Shown here one piece after another: positions 25,075 to 32,961 of a DNA stretch of 64,000 nt. Position 1 is the first letter of the stretch; the number at the start of each line of letters is the position of its first letter. The position numbers and the translations under genes are program-made. Origin of the DNA: Arthrobacter oryzae (GTDB taxonomy: Bacteria; Actinomycetota; Actinomycetes; Actinomycetales; Micrococcaceae); assembly GCF_030718995.1 (NCBI RefSeq), contig NZ_CP132204.1:2480001-2544000 (forward strand), read 5' to 3'. Under the pieces are notes generated by a model. That model ran no database searches and was not told the origin of the DNA. It was given only the letters and a program-made list of their open reading frames with translations.

Positions 25075-26061
25075 ATGGCCAACAACGGTCGCCGGTCGGT
25101 CAAAGCAAAGAAGGGCCCCACCATCGGAACGGGGGGCCACGGCCGCAAGGCCCTCGAGGGCAAGGGCCCCACTCCCAAGGCGGAGGACCGCCCCTACCAC
25201 AAGGCCCACAAGAACAAGCAGCTCGCCGAGCGGTCCGCCGCCAAGCGTCCGGGCGCAGCCCGCGGTGCCGGCGCCCGCTCAGGTCCGAAGGGCCGTGCCA
25301 CGGAAGAAGTGGTCACCGGACGCAACTCCGTCGTCGAAGCGCTGCGCGCCGGAATCCCGGCGAAGGCCCTCCACGTTGCCATCCGCATCGAAATGGATGA
25401 CCGCGTCAAGGAGTCCCTCAAGCTTGCGGCCGAACGCGGCATTCCGCTGCTGGAAACGGGCAAGCCGGAATTGGACCGGATGACGGACGACGCCATCCAC
25501 CAGGGCCTTGTGCTGCAGATTCCGCCCTACGAATACCAGGACGCCTACGAGCTGGCCGAAGAAACGGTGGAAAGCTGGAAGAAGGGCCACGTTGCCAACG
25601 CTCCGCTCTTTGTCGCCCTGGACGGCATCACGGACCCGCGCAACCTTGGTGCCATCATCCGCTCCGTGTCGGCCTTCAGCGGCCACGGGGTCATCGTGCC
25701 GGAGCGCCGCTCCGTCGGCGTCACTGCCTCGGCATGGAAGACCAGCGCCGGCGCAGCCGTCCGCGTCCCGGTGGCACGCGCCGCCAACCTGAACAACACG
25801 CTCAAGGCGTTCAAGGGCATGGGCATCTATGTGCTGGGCCTGGACGGTGACGGCGACGTCTCGCTGCCGGACCTTAGCCTGGCCAAGGAACCCGTATGCA
25901 TCGTCGTCGGTTCCGAGGGCAAAGGCCTGAGCCGCCTGGTCCGCGAAAACTGCGACCAGATCGTCTCCATCCCGATCGACTCCGCCATGGAATCGCTCAA
26001 CGCCTCCATGGCTGTGGGCATCTCGCTGTACGAAGTTTCCAGGCAGCGCGCCGCTAAGTAG
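25075..26061 (+). CDS. rlmB: 23S rRNA 2'-O-methyltransferase, SpoU/TrmH family
   Basis: This 328-residue enzyme methylates a 23S rRNA guanosine. The first 85 residues are basic and low-complexity, as in many actinobacterial members, then a substrate-binding domain (VTGRNSVVEALRAGIPAKAL). The SPOUT knot core contains ITDPRNLGAIIRSVSAFSGH, VGVTASAWKTSAGAAVRVPV, and PVCIVVGSEGKGLSRLVREN with SIPIDSAMESLNASMAVGIS, the three conserved family motifs. The start is the ATG at 25075 with AAGGGTG upstream; a GTG three codons earlier is open. It is convergent with the nitrilase gene, with a palindromic repeat between them. Confidence 0.9.
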   Translation: MANNGRRSVKAKKGPTIGTGGHGRKALEGKGPTPKAEDRPYHKAHKNKQLAERSAAKRPGAARGAGARSGPKGRATEEVVTGRNSVVEALRAGIPAKALHVAIRIEMDDRVKESLKLAAERGIPLLETGKPELDRMTDDAIHQGLVLQIPPYEYQDAYELAEETVESWKKGHVANAPLFVALDGITDPRNLGAIIRSVSAFSGHGVIVPERRSVGVTASAWKTSAGAAVRVPVARAANLNNTLKAFKGMGIYVLGLDGDGDVSLPDLSLAKEPVCIVVGSEGKGLSRLVRENCDQIVSIPIDSAMESLNASMAVGISLYEVSRQRAAK

Positions 26062-26186
26062 CAGGTGGGCGGCTGGCGAGGAGGGGCGGCACGGCCGCCA
26101 TCCTCCGCGTGCTGCTCCTTCGTCGCTTTGACGCAGGCTTCCGGATGCCAGCCGTGCCGCCCAACGCTCTATTACTTCCTGCAACA

Positions 26187-26232
26187 AAACCAGAAACGCT
26201 CTCTCACCTTCGGTGGGGGAGATTTCTGGTTT
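26187..26232. repeat. Palindromic GAGAG-core repeat, single-unit form
   Basis: AAACCAGAAA and TTTCTGGTTT enclose CGCTCTCTCACC, a 3-base loop TTC, and GGTGGGGGAGA; the inner part pairs with G-U wobbles in RNA. T-runs flank it, so it is a plausible bidirectional terminator for the convergent rlmB and nitrilase genes. It is the simplest member of the repeat family also seen at 30.1 and 46.5 kb. Confidence 0.7.
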
Positions 26233-27033
26233 TTAGAATGTGTGCCGGTTGGCCAGGACCGGGAGCTTTGTCCGGGCGTCCTTGACGACGGCGGGGTCCA
26301 GGTCGGCGAACAGCAGCCCGGTCCCGCCGTCGAGCTCTTCCAGCACCTCACCGAGCGGGGAGACGACGGCGGAGTGCCCCACGCCGGTAGGCGCTGAGCC
26401 CTTGGCCTCGATGCCCTCGGTGGCCGGATCGCCCTGGCCGCAGGCGAGGACATACGTCGTGGTGTCCACGGCGCGGGCCCTTGCCAGCAGGCGCCACTGA
26501 TCGACCTTCCCCGGCCCGGACCCCCAGGAAGCACACACAATATTGGCCTCGGCACCCAGATCGGCATTGGCAGTGAACAGTGCCGGGAACCGGATGTCGT
26601 AGCAGGTGGCGAGCCCGAAAACGATGCCGCCCAGTTCAAACGTGACCGGTCGCGTGCCGGCCTCCACCGTGTCTGATTCGGCAAAGCCGAAGGCGTCGAA
26701 AAGGTGGATTTTGTCGTAGCTCGCTTCCACGCCGGGACCGGTGGCTACGAGGGTATTGCGCACCTTCCGGGCGCCGGCCAGCCCCGGGGTAAACATGCCC
26801 GCCACGATCACGATCCCCAGTTCGGCGGCGATTTTGCGCAGCCGGGCGGCCCAGGGTCCGTCCAGCGGTTCGGCAATGTCCAGGAGGGAATTACCGAATG
26901 CGCGCATGGTGGCTTCGGGAAAGACCACCATTTCGGCGCCGCCTTCTTTCGCTTTGCGGGAGAATTTCTCCACAAGGTCCAGATTCCCGGAAATGTCGCG
27001 TCCTGTTACTACCTGAGCAAGTGCAACTCGCAC
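26233..27033 (-). CDS. Nitrilase-superfamily carbon-nitrogen hydrolase
   Basis: This 266-residue enzyme has the nitrilase triad: Glu in VVFPEATMRAFG, Lys in YDKIHLFDAFGF, and Cys in LATCYDIRFPALF. The start at GTG 27033 has TTGGAGG upstream and begins VRVALAQVVTGRDISGNL, a typical first beta strand. The family hydrolyses amides and nitriles; the substrate could be a small amide such as an omega-amidase type or deaminated glutathione, but I cannot tell which. It is divergent from glgX, 114 bases away, where both promoters must lie. Confidence 0.8.
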   Translation of the reverse strand: MRVALAQVVTGRDISGNLDLVEKFSRKAKEGGAEMVVFPEATMRAFGNSLLDIAEPLDGPWAARLRKIAAELGIVIVAGMFTPGLAGARKVRNTLVATGPGVEASYDKIHLFDAFGFAESDTVEAGTRPVTFELGGIVFGLATCYDIRFPALFTANADLGAEANIVCASWGSGPGKVDQWRLLARARAVDTTTYVLACGQGDPATEGIEAKGSAPTGVGHSAVVSPLGEVLEELDGGTGLLFADLDPAVVKDARTKLPVLANRHTF

Positions 27034-27147
27034 AATTACCTCCAACTTGGCTGTCACTCCAGTATGAACGCTGAACAAGGCCAGCCCATTTCCCGACACA
27101 TGACAAGGAATATCGGACATTTGTGCGGCACAGCTAATATTTAAGCA

Positions 27148-29262
27148 ATGGTCATGCCTCTCCTAGACACAGCTTCAACCGTGGACGCCTCCAGGCCGTT
27201 TCCACTGGGTATCAGCGTGCCGCGCACGGGTTCGCCGGCAATGGACGATCCCGAAGGTGCCTGTGCCAACGTCGCTGTCTACGCCCCCGGCGTGGCCACA
27301 CTGGAAATTGCCTACTGCCCGCCCGGCGGGACCTGGCAGTTGAAGACGCTGCCGAACATCACCAACGACGTCCACCACGGCATTGTGGACGGTTTCCCCG
27401 CGGGATCGCGCTACGGGTTCCGGTCGTCACCCGAGGATGATGCCTTGCCGGTGTCTGTGCCCACCGTGGCTTTCGACGACGACGCCGAGCAGCCGCTGCT
27501 GCTGGACCCTTACGGCCGCGCGGTGGATCAGAGGGATGATTTCCTCACCAATGTGCGCATGTCCAGCGGTTTCGACTGGGGTGGGGACCGCAATCCGCAC
27601 ACTTCCTGGCGCAACACCATCATTTACGAGGCCCACGTCCGCGGCCAGAGCATGCTGCATCCGGATATCCCCGAAGACCTCCGGGGCACGTACGCCGGAA
27701 TGGCGCATCCGGCAATGATTGAGCATCTCACGGGCCTGGGCATCACCTCGGTCCAGTTGCTGCCCGTCCATTTCCACCTGGACGAGCCCCATCTCCAGAA
27801 CCTGGGCATGACCAATTACTGGGGTTACAACACGGCGGCGTTCTTTGTTCCGCATCCCGCCTACGCCACCCAGGCTGCCCAGGCGGCCGGACCGCAGGCC
27901 GTGCAGGATGAATTCAAGGGCATGGTCAAGCTCCTGCATGCGGCAGGCCTGGAAGTAATCCTGGACGTTGTGTACAACCACACGGCCGAGGGCGGCCGCG
28001 ACGGGCAGACAATCAGCTTCCGCGGGCTCGGGGAGATGCAGTATTACCGGAACGACGGCCATGGCCGGTACGTGGACACGACCGGATGCGGCAACAGCCT
28101 GAACTTTGGGCACCCCCGTGTCGTCCAGCTGGTCCTTGATTCGCTCAGGTACTGGGTGGACGAGTTCCACATTGACGGATTCCGCTTCGACCTCGCAGTC
28201 ACGCTGTGCCGCAACGCCGCGAACGACTTCGATCCGCACCACCCCTTCCTCGTAGCCATCGCCGCGGACCCGGTGCTGTCCTCCGTCAAGCTGATCGCCG
28301 AGCCGTGGGACATTGGCTACGGGGGCTGGCAGACCGGGCGCTTCCCGCCGGGTTGGGTCGACTGGAACGACCACTACCGCGACGCACTGCGTTCGTTCTG
28401 GCTCGCGGACCGGGCCGCGATCGACGCCGGTGGCCACGGCGGTTCCGTGGCCCGGCTCGCGGATTCCATTTCAGGCTCCGCGAGTCTCTTTGCGGAATCG
28501 GGCCGTTCCCGGATGGCCTCGGTCAACCTCGTCACCGCGCACGACGGTTTCACGTTGGCCGACCTCGTGTCCTACGACCGCAAGCACAACGAAGCCAACG
28601 GAGAGCAGAACCGCGACGGCCACGGGGACAACCGCAGCTACAACCACGGCTTCGAAGGACCCACCGAAGACGAAGACATCCTGGCGTTGCGGGCGCAGAC
28701 CAGCCGCAACCTGATGGCTACCCTGATGGTGTCCATGGGCATCCCCATGATCACCGCGGGCGACGAGCTCGGCCGGACGCAGCAGGGCAACAACAACGCC
28801 TACTGCCAGGACAACCCCATCACCTGGCTGGACTGGACAAGCACACCCGAATCGCATGCCATGCTCCGGAGCACCAAGCGGGTGATCCGGCTTCGCAAGG
28901 AATTCCTGGCCGGGCAGCCGCACCACTATCCCACGCGGGACAAGCAGTCCTACCTGCACTGGTTCGACGAACACGGCAAGCCAATGTCCATGGACCGCTG
29001 GCATGATCCCCAGCACCGCGTGGTCCAGCTCCTGCTGGGCTCGGACGACGGCCAGGTGGACGGACTCGTAGTGGTCAACGGCAGCGCCCATGACATCAAG
29101 ATCACGCTGCCCGAGATCAGTAACGACGAAGGCACGGGCAAACGGCTCTTCGAACTCCGGCTCACCACGTCCGAACTCCATGACCGGCGCCAGGGAGTCA
29201 GGGTGGCTGCCGGCGAACGTGACGTCGTGCAGTCCTACACCATCAGCATCTACCGCACCTAG
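27148..29262 (+). CDS. glgX: Glycogen debranching enzyme GlgX-like
   Basis: This 704-residue GH13 enzyme is of the isoamylase/GlgX type. An N-terminal CBM48-like domain (residues about 15-115) precedes the barrel. Catalytic residues by motif: nucleophile Asp348 in DGFRFDLAVTL, acid/base Glu385 in LIAEPWDIGYGG, and Asp466 in VTAHDGFTLADLVSY. ANGEQNRDGHGDNRSYNHGF and GDELGRTQQGNNNAYCQDN are diagnostic of GlgX-type debranching enzymes. It removes alpha-1,6 branches from phosphorylase limit dextrins. It starts at ATG 27148 or 27154; no clear ribosome binding site is visible. It is the first gene of the alpha-glucan region. Confidence 0.9.
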   Translation: MVMPLLDTASTVDASRPFPLGISVPRTGSPAMDDPEGACANVAVYAPGVATLEIAYCPPGGTWQLKTLPNITNDVHHGIVDGFPAGSRYGFRSSPEDDALPVSVPTVAFDDDAEQPLLLDPYGRAVDQRDDFLTNVRMSSGFDWGGDRNPHTSWRNTIIYEAHVRGQSMLHPDIPEDLRGTYAGMAHPAMIEHLTGLGITSVQLLPVHFHLDEPHLQNLGMTNYWGYNTAAFFVPHPAYATQAAQAAGPQAVQDEFKGMVKLLHAAGLEVILDVVYNHTAEGGRDGQTISFRGLGEMQYYRNDGHGRYVDTTGCGNSLNFGHPRVVQLVLDSLRYWVDEFHIDGFRFDLAVTLCRNAANDFDPHHPFLVAIAADPVLSSVKLIAEPWDIGYGGWQTGRFPPGWVDWNDHYRDALRSFWLADRAAIDAGGHGGSVARLADSISGSASLFAESGRSRMASVNLVTAHDGFTLADLVSYDRKHNEANGEQNRDGHGDNRSYNHGFEGPTEDEDILALRAQTSRNLMATLMVSMGIPMITAGDELGRTQQGNNNAYCQDNPITWLDWTSTPESHAMLRSTKRVIRLRKEFLAGQPHHYPTRDKQSYLHWFDEHGKPMSMDRWHDPQHRVVQLLLGSDDGQVDGLVVVNGSAHDIKITLPEISNDEGTGKRLFELRLTTSELHDRRQGVRVAAGERDVVQSYTISIYRT

Positions 29263-29283
29263 GATTCGACACATGGTGAATGC

Positions 29284-29736
29284 ATGAGGGGGATCGCGAA
29301 GCTGCTGACGCTGGCCGCGGTTCTGGTGCTGGTGGTCGGCCTGGGCATGGTGCTTTCCGGCACGCAGGAGGCCCCTGTCAGTCCGGGCGCTTCAGCGGGT
29401 TCGACGGCGGCGCCCACCCCCGTGACGTCCGCCCCCGCAGTCACCGATTCCGGGATGGAACCGGTCCCTGTTTCCGGCCTCCCGCCGGAGGCGCGGGAAA
29501 CCCTGGCCCTGATTGCCCGCGGCGGGCCGTACCCGTACGAGCGTGACGGCGCAGTCTTTAGCAACTTTGAGCGCCTGCTGCCCCGGAAAGCCGGCGGTTA
29601 CTACAAGGAATTCACAGTCAGGACCCCCGGGGAATCGGACCGGGGCGCCCGCCGGATCGTCACGGGGCAGAGCGGCGAGAAGTACTACACTCCCGACCAC
29701 TACGAATCGTTTCTTTTGATCCTGGAAGGCCAATAG
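29284..29736 (+). CDS. Secreted barnase/RNase Sa-type ribonuclease
   Basis: The product has 150 residues: an N-terminal signal or anchor (GIAKLLTLAAVLVLVVGLGM), an Ala/Pro/Thr-rich linker to residue about 60, and a ribonuclease N1/barnase domain. The catalytic residues fit RNase Sa: Glu109 in YYKEFTVRTPG, Arg123/Arg124 in RGARRIVTG, and His139 in PDHYESFLLI. The segment LPPEARETLALIARGGPYPY also matches closely. It is probably a secreted guanyl-preferring RNase used for competition or scavenging. The inhibitor gene follows after 7 bases, so the host is protected before secretion. The signal lacks a lipobox Cys, so the RNase may be released or stay tethered. Confidence 0.87.
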   Translation: MRGIAKLLTLAAVLVLVVGLGMVLSGTQEAPVSPGASAGSTAAPTPVTSAPAVTDSGMEPVPVSGLPPEARETLALIARGGPYPYERDGAVFSNFERLLPRKAGGYYKEFTVRTPGESDRGARRIVTGQSGEKYYTPDHYESFLLILEGQ

Positions 29737-29743
29737 AGCACCC

Positions 29744-30100
29744 ATGAAGATCTACTCCGCTGACACCTGGACTATAGATGAGCTCCGGGAGCAGGCGTCC
29801 GACGCCGGCCGCCGGGTCCTGGTGATCCCCGCAGCCGATACCAAGAAAGCGGTGCTCCACACGTTCGGGGAAGTCCTGGACTTCCCCGAACACTACGGCG
29901 TGAACCTCGACGCCCTCAATGACTCGCTGCACGACTTCGCGGACACGGTCACGGACGACGGCAAGAAACCGCTCACGTTCATCTGGCAGGTGCCGGCCGT
30001 CTTCCGGTCGGACCGCTCCTTCGGCATCATCTGTGAAATCCTGCAGGACGCGGAGAGCTATGCGGGCAAGGACCTGTCCGTGATCACCGTCTGCCTCTGA
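29744..30100 (+). CDS. Barstar-family ribonuclease inhibitor
   Basis: This 118-residue cytoplasmic protein has the barstar fold pattern: a first strand and helix (MKIYSADTWTIDELREQASD), AVLHTFGEVLDFPEHYGVNL with the acidic, Tyr/Asn-containing helix that plugs the RNase active site, DALNDSLHDFAD, and a C-terminal strand (LSVITVCL). It should bind and block the RNase encoded just upstream (7 bases). The pair forms a toxin-immunity unit. A palindromic repeat array follows immediately after the stop. Confidence 0.9.
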   Translation: MKIYSADTWTIDELREQASDAGRRVLVIPAADTKKAVLHTFGEVLDFPEHYGVNLDALNDSLHDFADTVTDDGKKPLTFIWQVPAVFRSDRSFGIICEILQDAESYAGKDLSVITVCL

Positions 30101-30102
30101 CG

Positions 30103-30195
30103 GACGCTCTCTCACTTTTCGCCCTGAAACGGCAATCGCTCTCTCACCCGGTGAGAGAGCGATTGCCGTTTTGCTGTAAAAAGTGAGAGAGCGTC
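30103..30195. repeat. Nested palindromic array, two 32-bp-spaced cores per side
   Basis: Core CGCTCTCTCAC occurs at about 30105 and 30137, 32 bases apart; its inverse GTGAGAGAGCG occurs at 30151 and 30183, again 32 apart. The inner pair lies in perfect 21-bp arms (30128-30148 with 30150-30170) and the outer in 17-bp arms (30103-30119 with 30179-30195). The whole is a near-perfect palindrome between the convergent barstar and glgP genes and can fold as one long hairpin; terminator function is likely. It belongs to the same family as 26.2 and 46.5 kb. Confidence 0.8.
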
Positions 30196-30211
30196 GGAGC
30201 CCGACGGCGGG

Positions 30212-32830
30212 TCAGGCGTTGACGATGAGCCCAAGCTCCGCCCGCGAAGCGAGGGCCGAATGCTTCGGGAGAACGCGGACGGTGTAGCCGAAGGACCCGG
30301 AACGGTCGATCAGCAGTGATCCGCTGAAGAGGTAGCGGCCCTTGCCCAGGTCCTCCTTGGGCACCAGATCCGCGACTGTCACATCGGCCAGTTCGTCGCT
30401 TTCCTCGGCACGACCGAACGCGACCTCTACGGCGACGTCGTCGGGGTCGAGGTTGTTCAGCGCGATGTAGGCGTTCACCTGGAGCGTGTCGCCGATCTGT
30501 GGGTCTTCGGACACGCCCACCGAGTCGACGTGCTCCACCTGGATCTGGGGCCACGCTGCGCGGATCTGCGACGTCCAGGCCGCCAGGGACTTGGACTGGG
30601 CGAAGTTGTCCGCAACGGCCCGCCGCCCGGCGATCGCAGCGGGGCGGTAGAGGGTGTTCACGTAGTCCTGCAACATCCGGTCAGCGGACACCGCCGGGCC
30701 CAGATGAGCCATGGTGTGCTTGATCATCGACACCCAGTGTGTGGGCACCTTCTGACGCCCGGGCTCCGAAGGCCCTGCAGCCCCCGCGCCGTCGGAAACG
30801 GTGAGGCCATAGAAGCGCGGTGCAACCTGCGTCTCGAGCAGCTCGTACAGAGCCGCGGCCTCGATGTCGTCCCGTTCCTCGGGCGAGGCATTGTTGTTGG
30901 CAGTGGGGATGGCCCAGCCGTTTTCGCCGTCGTACATCTCATCCCACCACCCGTCCAGCACCGAAAGGTTCAGCGACCCGTTGATGGCCGCCTTCATACC
31001 GGACGTTCCGCAGGCTTCGAGCGGGCGCAGCGGGTTGTTCAGCCACACATCGCATCCGGGGAAGAGAGTGCGTGCCATGGCGATGTCGTAGTTGGGCAGG
31101 AACGCGATCCGGTGCCGGACTTCGGGGTCGTCGGTGAAACGGACGAGGTCCTGGATCATCTTCTTGCCGGCATCATCGGCGGGGTGGGACTTGCCAGCAA
31201 TGACCAGCTGGATCGGGTGGGTCTCGTGCAGCAGCAGGGCCTTGAGCCGGGCCGGTTCGCGGAGCATCAAGGTCAGCCGCTTGTACGTGGGCACGCGCCG
31301 TGCGAAGCCGATGGTGAGGATGTCCGGGTCCAGGACGGAATCGGTCCAGCCGAGCTCGGCATCCGCCGCCCCGCGCTTTTTCCAGGCCGCGCGCAGACGT
31401 TTGCGGACGTCCTCCACGAGTGAGACGCGCATTTCGCGGCGGAGGGCCCAGACGTCCTCGTCACTGACGTTGTAGGCAAGATCCCAGCGGCCCATGGCTT
31501 CGGCCTCGGTGCCGAACTGCTCGCGGGCCAGCTTGGAGACGCGGCTGTCCACCCAGGTGGGAACGTGCACTCCGTTGGTCACCGAGGTGATGGGAACTTC
31601 TGAATGATCGAACCCGGGCCAGAGCGCCGAGAACATGCCGCGGGACACCACGCCGTGGAGCTTGGCCACACCGTTGGCGCGCTGAGCCAGGCGCAGCCCC
31701 ATCACGGCCATGTTGAAGACCGAAGGGTTGCCGTCCGTGAAGTTTTCCCGGCCGAGGTCCAGGATCCGTGATACGGGAACGTCGGGAGCCAGCCCGGCCT
31801 CGAAGAAGTGCTGGATCTGGGACACTTCGAAACGGTCGATGCCCGCCGGCACCGGAGTGTGCGTGGTGAATACAGTGGAGGCGCGCCCGGCCGCGAGAGC
31901 CTCTTCCCAGCTCAGCGGGCTGTCTGAGGACATGAGTTCCTGGATGCGTTCGACGCCGAGGAAGCCTGCGTGGCCCTCGTTGGTGTGGAACACCTCCGGT
32001 GCCGCGCAGCCCGTGAGGCTCTGGTAGGCGCGCAGTGCCTTCACGCCGCCCATCCCCAGCAACAGCTCCTGCTGGAGGCGGTGGTCACCGCCGCCGCCGT
32101 ACAGGCGGTCCGTGATGCCGCGGGCGGCGTCGTCGTTCCCGGGAACGTTCGAGTCGAGCAGCAGCAGCGGGACACGCCCGACGTCGGCACGCCAGATGTG
32201 TGCCAGCAGCCGGCGCCCGTGGGGGAGCGGCAGCGAGATCTGGATCGGCTTGCCGTTGCCGTCGGGGGTTTCCTCGCGGAGGAGCGTCAGGGGAAGTCCG
32301 TCGGGGTCAAGGACCGGATAGGTTTCCTGCTGCCAGGCGTCCCTGGACAAGGATTGCTTGAAGTAGCCGGCCTGGTAAAGCAGGCCGACGCCGATGAGCG
32401 GCACGCCGAGGTCCGATGCTGCCTTGAGGTGGTCGCCGGCCAGAATTCCCAGGCCGCCGGAATACTGCGGCAAAACTTCGGTGATTCCGAATTCCGGTGA
32501 GAAGTAGGCAATGCAGGCCGGAGCGTCGTCGCCCAGGCTCTGGTACCAGCGGGGCTGTTCCAGGTAGCGGTCCAGGTCTTCGGCGGCGGCGTGAACGCGG
32601 CGGACAACATCCTGGTCCGCGGCCAGCCGTTGGAGTTCTTCGCGGCTCACCAGGCCAAGGAAAGTGACGGGATCGTGCGCGCTTTCGTCCCAAATTCGGG
32701 GGTTGAGGCCCTCGAAGAGCTCCCTGGTGGGCCGGTGCCATGACCACCGCAGGTTGGTGGCCAGCCGGGCCAGCGGCCGGATGGATTCCGGAAGTACGGT
32801 TCGGACGGTAAATCTGCGGATAGCCTTCAC
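30212..32830 (-). CDS. glgP: Alpha-glucan (glycogen) phosphorylase
   Basis: This is an 872-residue enzyme of the alpha-glucan family phosphorylases, the shorter bacterial/archaeal type with a distinct N-terminal domain (IRRFTVRTVLPESIRPLARL, DLATNLRWSW-like). The glucan-binding and catalytic core shows YFSPEFGITEVLPQYSGGLG, AGDHLKAASDLGVPLIGVGL, VFHTNEGHAGFL, and EACGTSGMKAAINGSLNLSV, which carries the PLP-site neighbourhood. It releases glucose-1-phosphate from glycogen. I start at the GTG at 32830, where the family's usual N-terminus begins (VKAIRRF); GTG 32839 and TTG 32851 are open alternatives. It is divergent from glgE by about 130 bases and convergent with barstar. Confidence 0.9.
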   Translation of the reverse strand: MKAIRRFTVRTVLPESIRPLARLATNLRWSWHRPTRELFEGLNPRIWDESAHDPVTFLGLVSREELQRLAADQDVVRRVHAAAEDLDRYLEQPRWYQSLGDDAPACIAYFSPEFGITEVLPQYSGGLGILAGDHLKAASDLGVPLIGVGLLYQAGYFKQSLSRDAWQQETYPVLDPDGLPLTLLREETPDGNGKPIQISLPLPHGRRLLAHIWRADVGRVPLLLLDSNVPGNDDAARGITDRLYGGGGDHRLQQELLLGMGGVKALRAYQSLTGCAAPEVFHTNEGHAGFLGVERIQELMSSDSPLSWEEALAAGRASTVFTTHTPVPAGIDRFEVSQIQHFFEAGLAPDVPVSRILDLGRENFTDGNPSVFNMAVMGLRLAQRANGVAKLHGVVSRGMFSALWPGFDHSEVPITSVTNGVHVPTWVDSRVSKLAREQFGTEAEAMGRWDLAYNVSDEDVWALRREMRVSLVEDVRKRLRAAWKKRGAADAELGWTDSVLDPDILTIGFARRVPTYKRLTLMLREPARLKALLLHETHPIQLVIAGKSHPADDAGKKMIQDLVRFTDDPEVRHRIAFLPNYDIAMARTLFPGCDVWLNNPLRPLEACGTSGMKAAINGSLNLSVLDGWWDEMYDGENGWAIPTANNNASPEERDDIEAAALYELLETQVAPRFYGLTVSDGAGAAGPSEPGRQKVPTHWVSMIKHTMAHLGPAVSADRMLQDYVNTLYRPAAIAGRRAVADNFAQSKSLAAWTSQIRAAWPQIQVEHVDSVGVSEDPQIGDTLQVNAYIALNNLDPDDVAVEVAFGRAEESDELADVTVADLVPKEDLGKGRYLFSGSLLIDRSGSFGYTVRVLPKHSALASRAELGLIVNA

Positions 32831-32961
32831 CTGCGTCACACTAACGGACAAGGTGGGCCGCCGGAACAGGTTTAGGTTTCTTTTAGGTAAATGACGGATT
32901 GCTGGGGAAAAAACGGAAGTTCCCTTAGCAAAATGGGGGATTTGTCGATAACGTCGAGTCC

